Of a stretch of DNA of 64,000 nt, positions 33,192-46,500 are shown piece after piece. Under the pieces are notes generated by a model. It was given only the letters and a program-made list of their open reading frames with translations. It had not been told where the DNA came from and searched no databases. Position numbers and translations under genes: made by a program. Numbering within the stretch: position 1 is the stretch's first letter; each line of letters begins with the position of its first letter. Source of the DNA: Amoebophrya sp. A120 (lineage: Eukaryota > Sar > Dinophyceae > Syndiniales > Amoebophryaceae); assembly GCA_905178155.1 (NCBI GenBank), contig CAJINV010000005.1, forward strand, positions 7,872,515 to 7,936,514, written 5' to 3'.

Positions 33192-33544
33192 TTTTGTGTT
33201 TGTTGCTTCGCAAAGAACTACAAAGTGGGGAGCCGTTTAAAGTTTTGTTATACGCAATGAGCGTGAAAAATTTTAGAGAGTGGCAAAAAGCCGAAAAGAT
33301 ATAAGTTTCTGTATCTGTTGAGTGTAGTAGCGTGTGTATTTCCGATGAATCGCGAAAAGAAGTAGAACTACTATGAGTCTTTTTTTTTTGAAGTAAGAAC
33401 TAAAACGTTTGCTATTTGTGTACTACTAGCGGGGGGGACTTGAGATGAAAAGCTTGTTTTTTACTCCGGGAGATGGAGAAACAGCAAGCTGATTTTTTTT
33501 TGAAATAACGACTTCATCTTCGTGGAAACATTCATTCCAGATAG

Positions 33545-33673
33545 AACTCGTATAGCAATCACGCATTACAAATCTTTTTGTTATAGGTAAATCCGCATTA
33601 CAAATTTTATTAATTCTCATGCTGAGAAAATTTGTAGCGCATTTATACGAGTACGACACTTTTGCAGTTCATA
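33545..33673. mobile_element. Decayed family-b introner outside a coding region
   Basis: The right end (ATTTATACGAGTACGACACTTTTGCAGTTCATA region) is intact; the left TIR is scrambled. It lies upstream of gene 6's ATG, so it may be a 5'-UTR intron or a relic. Confidence 0.65.
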
Positions 33674-34239
33674 AACGAAACACCACCGACACATCAAAGT
33701 AGACTGATGCTGTGTAGAAGTAGAAGTTGTACAGGCAGCATCAACATCTTCAATGGCGGCCACACCGATTTTTATATTACGCGAGGTTCATTAATATTTC
33801 TGCCTTCGCTGAGAAGTAAATCTCAAAGACCAAATGCACGCAGTTGCCCTGTAGAGCACCGAATAACTGACCCGGAGTCAGTCTACCCTTCATAGAGAAG
33901 TTGTAGGCATCAAACCGAAACTACATCAGCCTAGGTTCTTTACGTTTTTGTTCAGTGCATCATAAAACCGAGTCTAGAAGGCGACCTCAATATGGACCGA
34001 GCACAGTCTTTTATTTTTACGATTGAGGTTGTACCACTTACAGCTAGTAGTAGTACACCTCGAAGTAGATAGTGCACTAGCGGGTCAAAATATGATTGAA
34101 CGGCGCAGAACAAAATGACCTTAATAGAACTGGCACTGACAATGCAGGAGCTCTGTGGTCCAGCGTGCCGCCCCTTGGACGTGACGAGCCACAGGTTCTT
34201 CGCACTTCTTCTTCTCCAGGCAGGAACTACCTTCTGCTT

Positions 34240-34357
34240 GTTAGCACTCTTTGCATGACAGATTCCGAAAGCCAAAACAGCACTACAATCATCTAGGAAT
34301 TTGTCATGCCAAAGCTGCATCTTTGTTTGCCAGCGCTTGTGTTGCTGTTCATGCAAC
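34240..34357. mobile_element. Internal fragment of a family-h introner
   Basis: Matches the interior of the family-h copy at 21847-22063 (GAAAGCCAAAACAG, ATTTGTCATGC, GTTGCTGTTCATGCAA). Both TIRs are missing. Confidence 0.65.
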
Positions 34358-34412
34358 ACTCGAACTTGAGCTTGAACTCTGAGCAGGAACTCGAACTTGA
34401 GCTTGAACTCTG
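34358..34412. repeat. Short tandem duplication, 24-bp unit
   Basis: ACTCGAACTTGAGCTTGAAC starts at 34358 and again at 34389 (24 identical bases each, 31 bp apart). Confidence 0.9.
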
Positions 34413-34548
34413 CAGGCCGTTCGTCTATAATTTCAACTGAACTTTATGAATGATATAAGAATTCGAATGAAGAAATAATAGACTGTAATGATACTTTCCT
34501 GCGCTGTAGTCCTCCTGAATAGAAGTTCCACCTCCTCGTAGGCTACTA

Positions 34549-37500
34549 CTACTGCGACCCCTCCGAGCTGTCGCTGAATTATCAGACGGAAAAATCTCTC
34601 CACCTCCCCATATCATCAAAAGGAAGCATCTGACGCTGGATTTGTGTACACAAATCAGGTCTGTCTTGCAGTAGAGGACTGCAAGCCCATACCAAGCCTA
34701 AGTAGAAGGGTTTTGACGTAGGCGCGTGGCAAGCATGGTAAATGTGTACTCTGCAGGCCCCATAGCACCATCGCAAACCGCCTGCATGATGCGGCAGGGT
34801 CGCTGAATTTTTGGCCTTCTTGCAATACAGAAACGATTTGTGTTCACAAATCAGCATCACAAATTTATTTCAGAAGTGTCCCTTTTTGGTATGGGGAGGG
34901 GGGATTTTTCCTCACGATATGAATCTCATACTCACCACGACTCGGCCGTCTTGCGTCTTCCTGACGCGCAGCTCCTCTTGTCCACCTTTGCCATCGTTAT
35001 TTGTCGTCTTGTTGTTCGCGGTGGATTGGTGGTCTATCTTGATGCCCGAAGAGGTCGAGGGACCACCTCCAGTGCTCGCCGTTTTCTGGCTCGCTTTCGG
35101 CGCTTTGTTGCCTTTCGTCGTAGTCCCGCTTGCTGCAGCAGGAAAATTCAAGGGGTGCGATGTTTTCGTCGTCTCGTTGTTGTCATCAATCACGCGGCCG
35201 CGACTGGTAGTCGAACTCGCTGCTCTTTCCACTTTATTTCGAGAAAACGCGGCGAGATCCGCTGGCTGCCCCCCTGGAGCAGGTCGTGCAAGCTTCACTT
35301 TGATCGAGGATGAACTTGATGTCGCAGTGTTCGTGCTCCGGCTAAAGTTTGAGGACGAGAAAGTTTTTCCGGATGAAGAACTCTTGATGTTCATCTGTGA
35401 CCCCGCCTGTAGTCGAACATCACTCAGGCTATAATCGTCCACGCGATTCAGATTCTTGCCGTCATCTTGTTCTGAGGGACGGCTATCGTCCTCCTGAAAA
35501 GAGCTCGACGTAGTTTTCCGCTTGGGTAAAGGGTCCGCGGGCTGGGGAGTGCTTTTTCTTTCCTCAGCAGAGGTTCTTTTCGTGGTCCCTGTTTCCTTCT
35601 GCAGCGTCGATGGAGAAGGACGACGGTTAGTACTGTTTACCCATACATACCGGTCGCTTAGCAGTTCTTGAAGATTGACGCTACTTGAAGTCTCCGGAGT
35701 AGCTGGTGGAAATGCGCTTTTGATGTTGTAGTTCATCCGAGCTGCTGCACTACTTGTGTGGTCAGCACTCGGACCACCTTGCGGATGTGCAACATCTATC
35801 TGCTGCTGCTGATCCTGGTGATCTTCAGCTCTGTAAAGAGCCTGTGGTTGTTGATGCTTCTTGCTTTTGTTTTGCACGACTGGGAAAGCAGCAACTCCTG
35901 CCGGGGGTGGGACAAAAGCTGGATTCTATCCTGAGCAAAAACCTCCCCACCCCATAGTCAAGATGGAAAGTCTACTAGACAAATCGCCCAGCTTTTGCTG
36001 TTTCGCATGACAGTTTTGTCCTCGGAGTGTAATCCTCTTTAGCTAGTTCAGCAGCATCACAGATCGAGCACATCATGCTGATTCTAGCATCACAAATTCC
36101 AAAACACGACTAGAAAATACTTCTCATGGGCCTCCGCATGGGAAACTTTTTTGGCATGCAGATTTGCATGACAACTCTGGGGTGGGGACGTTTTTACTCA
36201 GAATAGATTCAGGTAGAGCATTCGGTAGTACGCGGCCCAAGCGTCATCGTACCCTGGCTTATTAGGAGTATCAAATGTAAAAATGTCTGGGTCTGGAAGA
36301 TTGTAATGCTGTCTCTGGATTCGAAAAAAATTTGTATTGCATGACCAGCAAAAGGACAGCTCCAGTTTGTGCTACGTGGAGAGGGCATTTCTCATGCGGT
36401 AGAGGCCTCACAAAGTCCTCTAAAACTCTGTGATCATGCTAGGGCATGCATCACAGACATCATGGGCCATTCAAAATATGCACGACAAACCTGGCAATCT
36501 TCCAGACCCAGACAGTTTTGCAGTTGATAAGGAGGGGGTGGGGGCATATTAGCGGGCATGAAGGCAGTATGGAAAGAAAAAAGATTGTCACAGTCACTAA
36601 CTTGCAGGTTTTGCATTACAAATTTTCTCAGCATCACAAACTTTCCTTGTATTGCAGAAACACTAGGGAGATCACTAATGAAGTCTGGCGGTGATGCATT
36701 TTTACGCATGGCAAACAATTTTGTATTGCAAGAATGCGCATGAGTGATCGTGACGAACTTTTTTTCTTTGATATGCAGAGCTGTAGCTGGCGGGAACTCC
36801 GGTAGTTCCTCCTTGTGCAGCATGAAGATGACCACCTACAGGCCCTTATCCTGAGTAAAAACGTCCCCACACCAGAGTCAAGATGGGAAATCTGCTATAC
36901 AAATCGGCCAGCTTTGGTTGTGTCGCATGACAAGTTTGGTCTCAGAGTGTAATCCTGTTTAGCTAGTTCACTAGCATCGCAAATCTAGCATATCATGCTG
37001 ATTGGAGCATAACAAATTCCAAAACACGATTAGAAAACGCTTCTCATGGGGCTCCACATGAGAAACATCTTCAGCATGCAGAATTGCATGACAAGTATGG
37101 GGTGGGTACGTTTTTACTCAGGATAGCCCTGGAACAGCAGGTCCTCCAGAACTGCCACCCGGAGGAGGTCCAACAACAGCTTGTTGTTTCAACGCTTTAA
37201 ACTGAAAATGGTCGCCGGCTCCGCCTGCAAAATTGTAGCCTGGTAGATGAAATTGTTGCCCACTACCACCTATGAACTGCAAAAGTGTCTGGGTCTGGAA
37301 GAATTCATGTTTGTCATGCTTGTCTGGCATGACTCTTAAATCTGTCATGCACGCCACCCAAAAGCTCCGTTTTTCTGTGATGCAGAAGCGCTGTTTGTCA
37401 TGCAGAATACGCAAAACCTAGGAGCTCAGAAACTTGTCATGCTGAGCCAGCATTTGTAGCCTCATCATGAGATGACGCCACCCAGCATCACAAGTTTCCA

Positions 37501-40500
37501 GACCCAGACATTTTTGCATTTGATACCACCGTGCGCCTCGACTGCCTCCTGTTTTCTCAGCCTGTTCGCGCGTCGCTCCACCGCGTCGTTGTTTTCAGGT
37601 GTGGATTGAAAAATTTTCGGGATAATTTTTTTTTTCGTTGTAGTCAAGGTAACAAGAATAAACAAACGCGCTTGTTTCACTTTTCTTGTCCTCGACAAGA
37701 GCAATCTTATACATAAAACGCCTTTTGTGTCATTGCTTTTTTTGCATGGTGCCTCCAATCGGAGAGTGTACAGTGTTGAGAGCACGAGTGGCTTATGAGT
37801 TCCTTTTCTTTTGTCATGCAAAAATTAGAAGCGCGCTGCACAAAAATCTTGTCGGCCTCGCCAAAAAATTATCCCGCCCAAATGAATTCATTCCAATTGC
37901 TTACCCGGTTCCAGTGTAAGCATGAAGTCTTGATTTTTCAGTACTGGAGGCTTCTTTGCGCTTGCTCTTCTGGTGGTTGCTCCAGGACTAGAAGCGACAC
38001 CTTGAACCCCGAATAAATGAGGTTCCACTCCGGGTATCGAGTTCGAGGAAGACGCTCCGGCGCTTATGCATTGCAAAAGTATCGTACTCGTATAAATGCA
38101 TTACAAATTTTCTCAGCATGAGAAATAAAATTTGTAATGCAGATTTCCCTTGGGAACAAGATTTGTAATGCAAGCCTTGCATTTATACGAGTACGATACT
38201 TTTGCACAGGATAGCGCTGCGAACGGGACTATGTTGCTGGCCAACAGTGGCACACATTGTAGTTTTATCAAAGGCAAAAATGTCTGGGTCTGGGAGGTTC
38301 TGAGACTTGTCACGCACGTTCTGCACGAGCCATGATGTCTGTGATGCATGCCATAGCATCACAGATGCTTCGAGGGGTTCTTGATGCCTATTTCGCATGA
38401 CAAATGCCCTATCCGCGTAGCAAAAATTACATTCTCTTTGCTACTTACTCATGCAATACAAATTTTTTTGGAATCCAAATGCAGCATCACAAGTTGCATT
38501 CTTCCAGACCCAGACATTTTTGCATTTGATAAGTTTTTGCCCCCTGCAAAGGACGAACTGATTTTTTGACGCTCTTCTTTGAAGCCAAAAGGCCGGTTGT
38601 ACAACTAGCCGCCCCTAGTGGCGTTTTGTACCGCAGTTTCTCATCCTTATTTTCCTGTTGCTGTAGATGAACTCCTGGTCCCGCACTGTTCTTGCTATCG
38701 GACTTAATATCTTTGCTGCTTTGTGTCCGACTCAGCAGGCTGCTTGGGCGTGCGAGCGAGGTCGGCGTCGCCGGTCGATCTGTAGCACTTTTTGGTTGCA
38801 TCTTCGACGCGGGTCGTGGTGCGAAAGTTACTTGATCCGTTCCCGAGCTATCTCCTATGGAGTTCTCAAGCGTTACACTCTCAACTGTTACAACATGAAT
38901 TTGTCATGCAAAACTACTTACCATCATCATCCACAAGATCAAGCTGCTTCGCATGACAAATTTGCGAGGGGCTAAACAGCACCTAAAGCTAAATCTGCGC
39001 GGCGTTTGTAATGCAATTTTTGCAATCTTCCCCCTTTTGCTTTTGCCATTCTTGCATTACAGATTCATGTAACAGTTGAGAATGTAACGTTTGAGAACGC
39101 CATATCTCCCGCGGACGAGCTCGGACGCGAGGACTGCAGACTGATCAGAGATCGCGAGCGTATCAAAAGAAAAAAGTTCGTCACGATCACTCAACATGGG
39201 CATTTTTGCAATACAAAATTGTCTGTCATGCGTAAAAATGCATCACAGCCACACTTCATAAGGGATTTCCCTAGTGTTTCTGCAATACAAGGAGAAGTTG
39301 TGATGCTAAAAAAATTTGTAATGCAAAACCTGCAACTTAGTGACTGTGACAAACTTTTTTCTCTTCATAGAGCGCGGGAGAAAGGCATTGTCCGTAGGGA
39401 CCACAGCAGGCTGGTCCTTCGCCACGACCGCAAGGTTCTTTTTATCAAATGCAAAAATGTCTGGGTCTGGAAGAGCCGGGACTTGTCATGCACATTTTGC
39501 ATGACCCGTGAGGTCTGTGATGGTGGTGCTAGCATCACAGATTTTTTTAGAGCTTCTTCATGCTGATTACGCATCAGAAATGCCCTCTCCGCGTGCCAAG
39601 AACTCACTTTTCTTGCTGCTCATGCAACACAGATATTTTTAGAATCCGCAGACAGCATTACAAGTTCCACTCTTCCAGACCCAGACATATTTGCATTTCA
39701 TACTTTTCTTGCTGTCGCAATTTCCGCATGGCGGCCAGCAGCTCCCGTGCCTTTTCTCGCTTCACTTTTTCGGGGTGAAACAGCCTCTCTCGCTGTTGTT
39801 TCCGTTCCAATTTTTTCGCCTTGTGATTCCTTTTCCGCTGGAGAGTTTTTTCTTTCCGAAGTTCCTCTAGCGTTTTAATATTGGGCTGCTGCGTCGAAGC
39901 AGTTCTAGAAGTTTCAGTTTCATTTTGCAGCGCAGTACTCGTTTCCATATTTCCCGCTTGTTTCGCCTTCCCCGGCCCACTCGTAACGCCGACCATGCGC
40001 AGAAATCGCCGGACGAAACCTGTTTTCTTGATTTCAGCTGGTTCTAATATTTCCTCTTTTTCAACGTCTTGCTCCTCCTCGTGCTGATTCATCTCGCTGC
40101 TTCGTACAAGAACAACCTCCGAAGTGGTGCTTGCTAGCTGCCCCGACAAGTCGGGAAGTAAAGTTGACGAGGTTTGTAGTTCTACTCTTTTTGGTTCTTG
40201 CAGTTCATTCGAAGCTGGTAGAAGTTCCTCACTTACTTTTCTAGGAGCATCAAGATCCACACCGTCGGGGGGATCTCCATGTAGAAGCTCGTGATGATTC
40301 TCTATGAATGTGCACAGCTCCCCCTCCCCCGCACTTGTATTTATGAGCAGCAATACAAGCGTCAGCAGGAAAAGCAAAAGGTCAAGGAATACATGTTTTG
40401 CATGACAAATCTGTACGGCATTGTAGTGCCATTTGGGCAGCTGCAGCCAGAACTTGTCATGCAAACAGTTCGAAGAGGCAAAGCCTGGATTTGGTATTTT

Positions 40501-43500
40501 GTAATGAGAAATGAGAACGAGCGGGAGTTGTTGCGCACTTCCATATTCTCTACTCCCGAAGGTCCTTCAGAAGACGGTTGCTGTGCTCCACCTGCGGGAG
40601 TAGAGTGGACTACCAGAGGTTCTTTTTGCTGTTGCACCACCAGCAACGTTCCCTCTTCCGTCCCGCTTTCTTCCTCGTCTAACATCAGCTCCCTTTCCCG
40701 TTGCCTTGCCTCTGCCGCCTCCCGCATTCGCAGATGGCACATAACACCGGCGATAATTATCGCCAATATTAGGAGAAAGCTGCCCACAGTATAACCTGCT
40801 CAGGTGTTACAATCTCAAATCGGTTACCATAGAATCTGGAATTTGTGTTGCAAGAAGTGCATGATCTACCCTAATCCCATAGGATTGCGCATGACAAGTT
40901 CTGGAGTCCCAATCCGCACCACAATCTGGCGAAATTTGTATTGCAGAAAGTGGAATGCTGTCCGAGTCTGTCATGCTCATCATGCAATACAAAACCCAGA
41001 TTCTATGGTAACCGATTTGAGATGGTAACCGATTTGAGCGGGTCATACACAGAGATGGTCGTGTTCATGTCCAGCGTGTACTGATCGTACTGCCTGTTGT
41101 ATGCAAGAAAAAAACTGTGTAAAGTTTCTTGGAGGAATAGCATCACAAATTTGCTCTGCAGGAGCATGACACAGAAAACCTATCATGCGTAGCTAGTACT
41201 TGAAAACACGTACGGAATTAGCCTCGGATGCATGTCCAGCATGACAAGTGTAACAGTTTTGCATTTTCTGCAACACAAAGTTACACCAACAATGTTTTTT
41301 TCTTGCATATGTTGTTCGCTGCAGCTCCACCTCCTCCCGGGGGACCGACCTTTGTGGTGCCGGGGGTGGTCGTATTTGTAGTTTTACCGGGCGGTGGTGG
41401 CTTCGGCTTCGGCTTACCTGATGTACCAGTACCGGTAGCTGCACCACCACCACCACCACCACCACCACCACCACCACCACCACCAGCTGCCTCATTTTTT
41501 GCTACCACTACCGGAAATACATCAGCGCCGTTGGGATGGTGACGAGCGGCCCCGTGCGGCCCTGATCGTGCCAGGCTGTGGAAGCCAAGTCCATCTCCAG
41601 AAATCGTTGCATGGTCTTCATCTTCGGTAAACGAATCAATGTTCCACGCACCGCCTCCCCCGGCATGCAAATCGCTCCGCAGCCCCCGGTCCCGGAGAAA
41701 CAGGTCTTGCTTGTAGTATTTTGTCCAGAACTCACGATAGTATTCCTGCCAGGGTACTAAAAACGACTCCCCGTAGAGTTTTGCGAAGTCCAGAAGATGA
41801 TTTTCATCTGCATCTCCGCTCTGATCATGAAACGAGTCCTTCACGGAGGCCGCGGGGGTCTCTTGTTGTTGCGCGAAACTGCTCTCCTGCGGTTTACGTT
41901 TAATACCGCGATATTGTTGCATGAAGGTGGACGAGGTGCTATTTATTGCAGATGCTCCCGTAGTTGCCGCCGTCGTCTGTGGACGAAATTCATCCGCACG
42001 TCGAGGATATCAAATGCAAATACGTCTGGGTCTGGAAACTTGTAATGCTGAGTTGTGAATATTAGTAAGTGCTCTGTAATGCACAGCCAAGCATGAAAAA
42101 TATTTGCGGGGCTAGTACAGTGTTGCGTTTGCCGCATGACAAACTGCGTTTTTGCATGACAAGCAACGGGCGGGTCTCTTGTTGGACACGCATCACAGAC
42201 TTTTCAGTCATGCCAGACAAGCATGACAAACCTTGCATCCTTCCAGACCCAGACGTTTTTGCAATGCATAGAGGAGCAGGATGATCCACTACATCCACTT
42301 CAAGAGCTGCAGGTCGTGTGCTTGTTTGTTCTTCCCCTTCGCGAGAAACAACCCCGACAGCAGCAGCTTCGGCCTGCGGAACCACAAGCGAGCCAGCGGC
42401 AGAATTTGAATTGCCTTGCGAATCACGAACCTGACCACCACTTGTAGTTCTAGGATTATTATTTTTTCGACCACTTCTTCTGCTGTTCACATCGTAATAC
42501 TCTCTTAGCATCGCCCGACAGTAGTCTCCCGCCAGCATCACACTAGCCGTATTTTTACCGTGGCCTTGCTTGTGCCAGTCATGTACGAGCCAGTGCGTCG
42601 GGGTTGGCACAAAAGTCTCCGTACGAATGGGTTTTTCTGCCGGGATCCAGCCGTCTTCGTCTTGTACGTCGTCCGGAAATGTTGTTGTTGATCCCTCGTC
42701 TTGTTCCTCCACGTCTTGATCTGCATCAGAATGATCTCCAGACCACTGCTCATCAGCATCGACATCCCCAGAATCACCAGGCAGTAGATCCTGTCGTGCA
42801 TGTACATCAACTTCCAACGAGCTACTTCCGAACGCTGCTTGGTCAACATCTCCTACGGTATCTAAACCACGATCTTCCTGATCCTGATGCTGATCCGCTG
42901 CCAATCGCATGATCTTCTGCTGCATAAATTCTCGATTCTGGGGGAAGAACGACAACCGATTCTTGCGTTCTTCGAGAAAGCTGGAAATCGTGCCAGAATC
43001 GTTTGTATCACTGCTTGTTCCACCACCACCACCTCTTGCCGCCGCAGGACCGTGTAGTTCAACATCTTGACGCAGCTCCTTCCGCGCTGACGCCGTCGTG
43101 TTCTTCTGGTTATTTTCCTGGACACCGAGAGACGCAACATCTTCGCTTCTTCGCATCTTGCTCATCTGCTTATTTCATGGATTGCAAAACTGTCTGGGTC
43201 TGGAAGAATGCAGGAGTTTCTCATGCAGATTTTGCAGGACCCATGACGTCTGTGACGCATGCCCTAGCATCAGAGATTTTGCGAGGGCTTTCTGATGCTC
43301 ATACCGCATGAGAAATGCCCTCTCCGCGTAGCACAAAATCACAAAATACACCTCTTTTGCTGTTCATGCAATACAGATTTTATGTAGAGTCCAGAGGTAG
43401 CATCACAAGTTGCATCCTTCCAGACCCAGACATTTTTACATTTGATACAGCATGATGACCACCTACAGGCCCTGGAACTACTACAGGTCCTCCAGCATCC

Positions 43501-46500
43501 TGAGTAAAAACGTCCCCACACCATAGTCAACATGGAGAATCGGCTAGACAAGTCCACAAGTTTTGTCTGTTTTGCATGACAAATGTGGACTCGTAGTGTA
43601 GTGCGGTTTGAGGTAGCTCAGCAGCAAGAACACAGAGCATGACAAATTCCAAAACACGACTAGAAAATGCCTCTCATGGGGCTCCGCATGAGGAACATCT
43701 TCAGCATGCAGATTTGCATCACAACTATGGGGTGGGGACGTTTTTAAATACGATATCCAGCACTGCCACCCGGAGGAGGTCCTCCAACAACAGCTTGTTG
43801 TATCAACTGTAAAAATGTCTGGGTCTGGAAGAATCCAACTTGTCATGCTGATTTTGGATAATTCTAAAAAAATCTGTATTGCATGAGCAGCAAAGAGAGT
43901 CCAAGTTTTGCTCCACGGAAACAGCATTTGTCATGCGGTATAGGCATCAGGAAGCCCTCGCAGAATCTGTGATGCTAGGACATGCATCACAGACATCAGG
44001 AGTCATGCAAAATGTGCATGACAAGCCTGGCAATCTTCCAGACCCAGACATTTTTACAGGCTTATTTTCCTGGACAACGAGAGACGCAACATCTTCGCTT
44101 CTTCGCATCTTGCTCATCTGCTTATTTTCGGAAAACCGGGCGTCAGGGGTGACGTGGAGTATGGGATTCTCGAATCAGTGACACTCGCAGCTGTTTTTAC
44201 TTGCACTTGTCATGCAGAACTACTACCTGAAGCCGTCAGATGATCAACAAGCTGCTCCGCATGACAAGAAATCTCCGAAGGGCTAAACAGCATGCAAATC
44301 TGTGGCAAATCTGTGATGCGAAAGCAGCAAGCTTGCCCCTTTCACTGTTGCTGTTCCTGCATTACAACAAGCTCATCGTAAAACAGTTGAGAATGTTAAA
44401 CTGATTTGAGAACGCCATATGGAGGGAGTCTTCGTTCGGGGTTTCCGCCCCCCGCCCCAAAAGGTCAAACACCGCGCTTTGCCAGTATTGCAGCACTTTT
44501 CTCTCTATCAACTGCAAAAATGTCTGGGTCTGGAAGGATGCAAACTTGTCGTCCTTTTTATTGGACTCGAAAAAAATTTCTATTGCATGACCAGCAAGAG
44601 GTTTACAGTTTTTGCTACACGTCGCACAGGGCATTTGTCATGCGGAAGGTGCATGATCGGGAAGCCCTCTAAAAGTCTGCGATGCTCGGCCAAGCATTAC
44701 AGGCATCGTGGGTCAAGGTCATGAGAAATATGCATGACAAATCATGCATTCTTCCAGACCCATACATTTTTGCATTTGATACTCTCGAACTTCTCCACTT
44801 CCTCGGTAACAATATGGAAACGTCAGGTTTGAAATCGACAAAGTTGAAATAGTTTGTGATGCATAAAATGGATACTACTTAGACCTACAGTTTGTAGTCG
44901 GTGCATGACAAATTTTCCCGGTCCTGGAAGCGAGTCTGTCATGCGGTTTCGGGCAACAGAGCTGCCTTCTGTCATGCCAGTCAGCAGTCCACCTTTTGAC
45001 CCTTACCAGGACTATAATCTCTCTTCCGTGCGTCCTCTGCAATAGAGTCACTTTTTGTATCGCATTTTATACATGACAAATCATTTCAACTCTGACGATT
45101 TCAATCCTGACACTCCCATAAACAACCTCGTCGGGGTAGTGTGCTTGCCCCACGTCTGCCTCCATCGCGACCACCTCTTCCAGAATATGGATGTGTCAGG
45201 ATTGAAATCGACAAAGTTGAAATGATTTGTCATGCATAAAAATGCAACGCAAAAACTGTCTCTATTGCGGAGGACGCAAGGAGAAAGATTGTAAGCCTGT
45301 TGAGGTGTAGAAATAGAGCTGCTAAAGTAGCATGACCAAAGGCGTCGCCCTTACCCAAACAGCATCACAAACTGGATTTAGGTTCTACCCGAATTTGTCA
45401 TGCGCCATTTGGAAACTGGGCTTCAATTGGCATCCATTTTATGCATCACAAACTATTTCAACTCTGTCGATTTCGTTCCTGACACATCCATAAAGAACCT
45501 GTTTCAGGTATTGCTGCAGGTTGTAAAGCCCGTTCGGTGGCGTGACTTTTACCGTCTCGTTTCCTACTTTCCTCGGAAAGTAAATGCGCGGAAGAGTTTA
45601 TCCTGAGTAAAAACGTCTCCACCCCATAGTCACATTGGTGAATCTGCAACACAAATCTCCAAGGTTTGGGAGTTGTGCATGACAAAATTCCATCTGCAGC
45701 GTAGTGCTGGTTAGCAAGGGAAGCCGCATGAGAAAGCCACTTTCTCATCCTGTTTCCAGCATTACAGATTCCACCACACGATTGGAAAAAATGCCTCTCA
45801 TGGAGATGCGCATTACAAATGCTCCTGCAATCGCAGATCTGCATGACAACTCTAGGGTGGGGACGTTTTCACACAAGATAGAGGTACGGAAGTAGTATCT
45901 GAAGGAGTAGACACGCCACGACCCCGAAAGCGGTTCCCAACCAAACTCAACACGCGACAGGCCTCGGTATCGCGGTAGATTCGTATCGAATGCAAACATC
46001 TCTGGGTCTGGAAATAACTTGTGATGCTAAAGTATGGATAATTCTGGCGCTCTCAAGTGCAGCCAAGCACGACAAGTTCACTTGACGCCGTCTGATGCGT
46101 CGCACGCATGTCAAACTGCGTTTTTGCATGACGGCGCAAGAGCGGCGACTTTGCTGGCTGTGCAATACAGAAGATTTCTCACGAATGCAAGACATGCAAC
46201 ACAAGTTCCACTTTTCCAGACCCAGACATTTTTGCAATGCCTAATTCGAGTTCGATACCAAAAATCCGCGATGTTTTTCGGGCCGATTGTTCCCTTCCGC
46301 TTGTTTTGCCAAGCGGATTTTGCCCGCTCCTGCAACTTTGCAAGGTAGGGTGGTCCAGCATAAATCTTGTCACGACGATTCAAGCTGTTCAGGAACTCTT
46401 TCATGGCTCTGACTTTGGTGGACTCCTGCTGTGGAAGTAGATGCGCAGGGCCGGAGGTTGCAGCAGGTCCTGTAGTTACAGCTCCTTGATGTTCTTGCGC

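Larger units (their letters stand above)
33192..34548. other. Intergenic, gene 7 stop to gene 6 start
   Basis: 1.36 kb. Contains a decayed family-b introner, an internal fragment of family h and a short tandem repeat (separate entries). No convincing gene. Confidence 0.55.

Noticed and set aside
33952-34359. 135-codon minus-strand frame
   Set aside because: Partly made of introner fragment, with no similarity to neighbouring exons and no supported splice joins.
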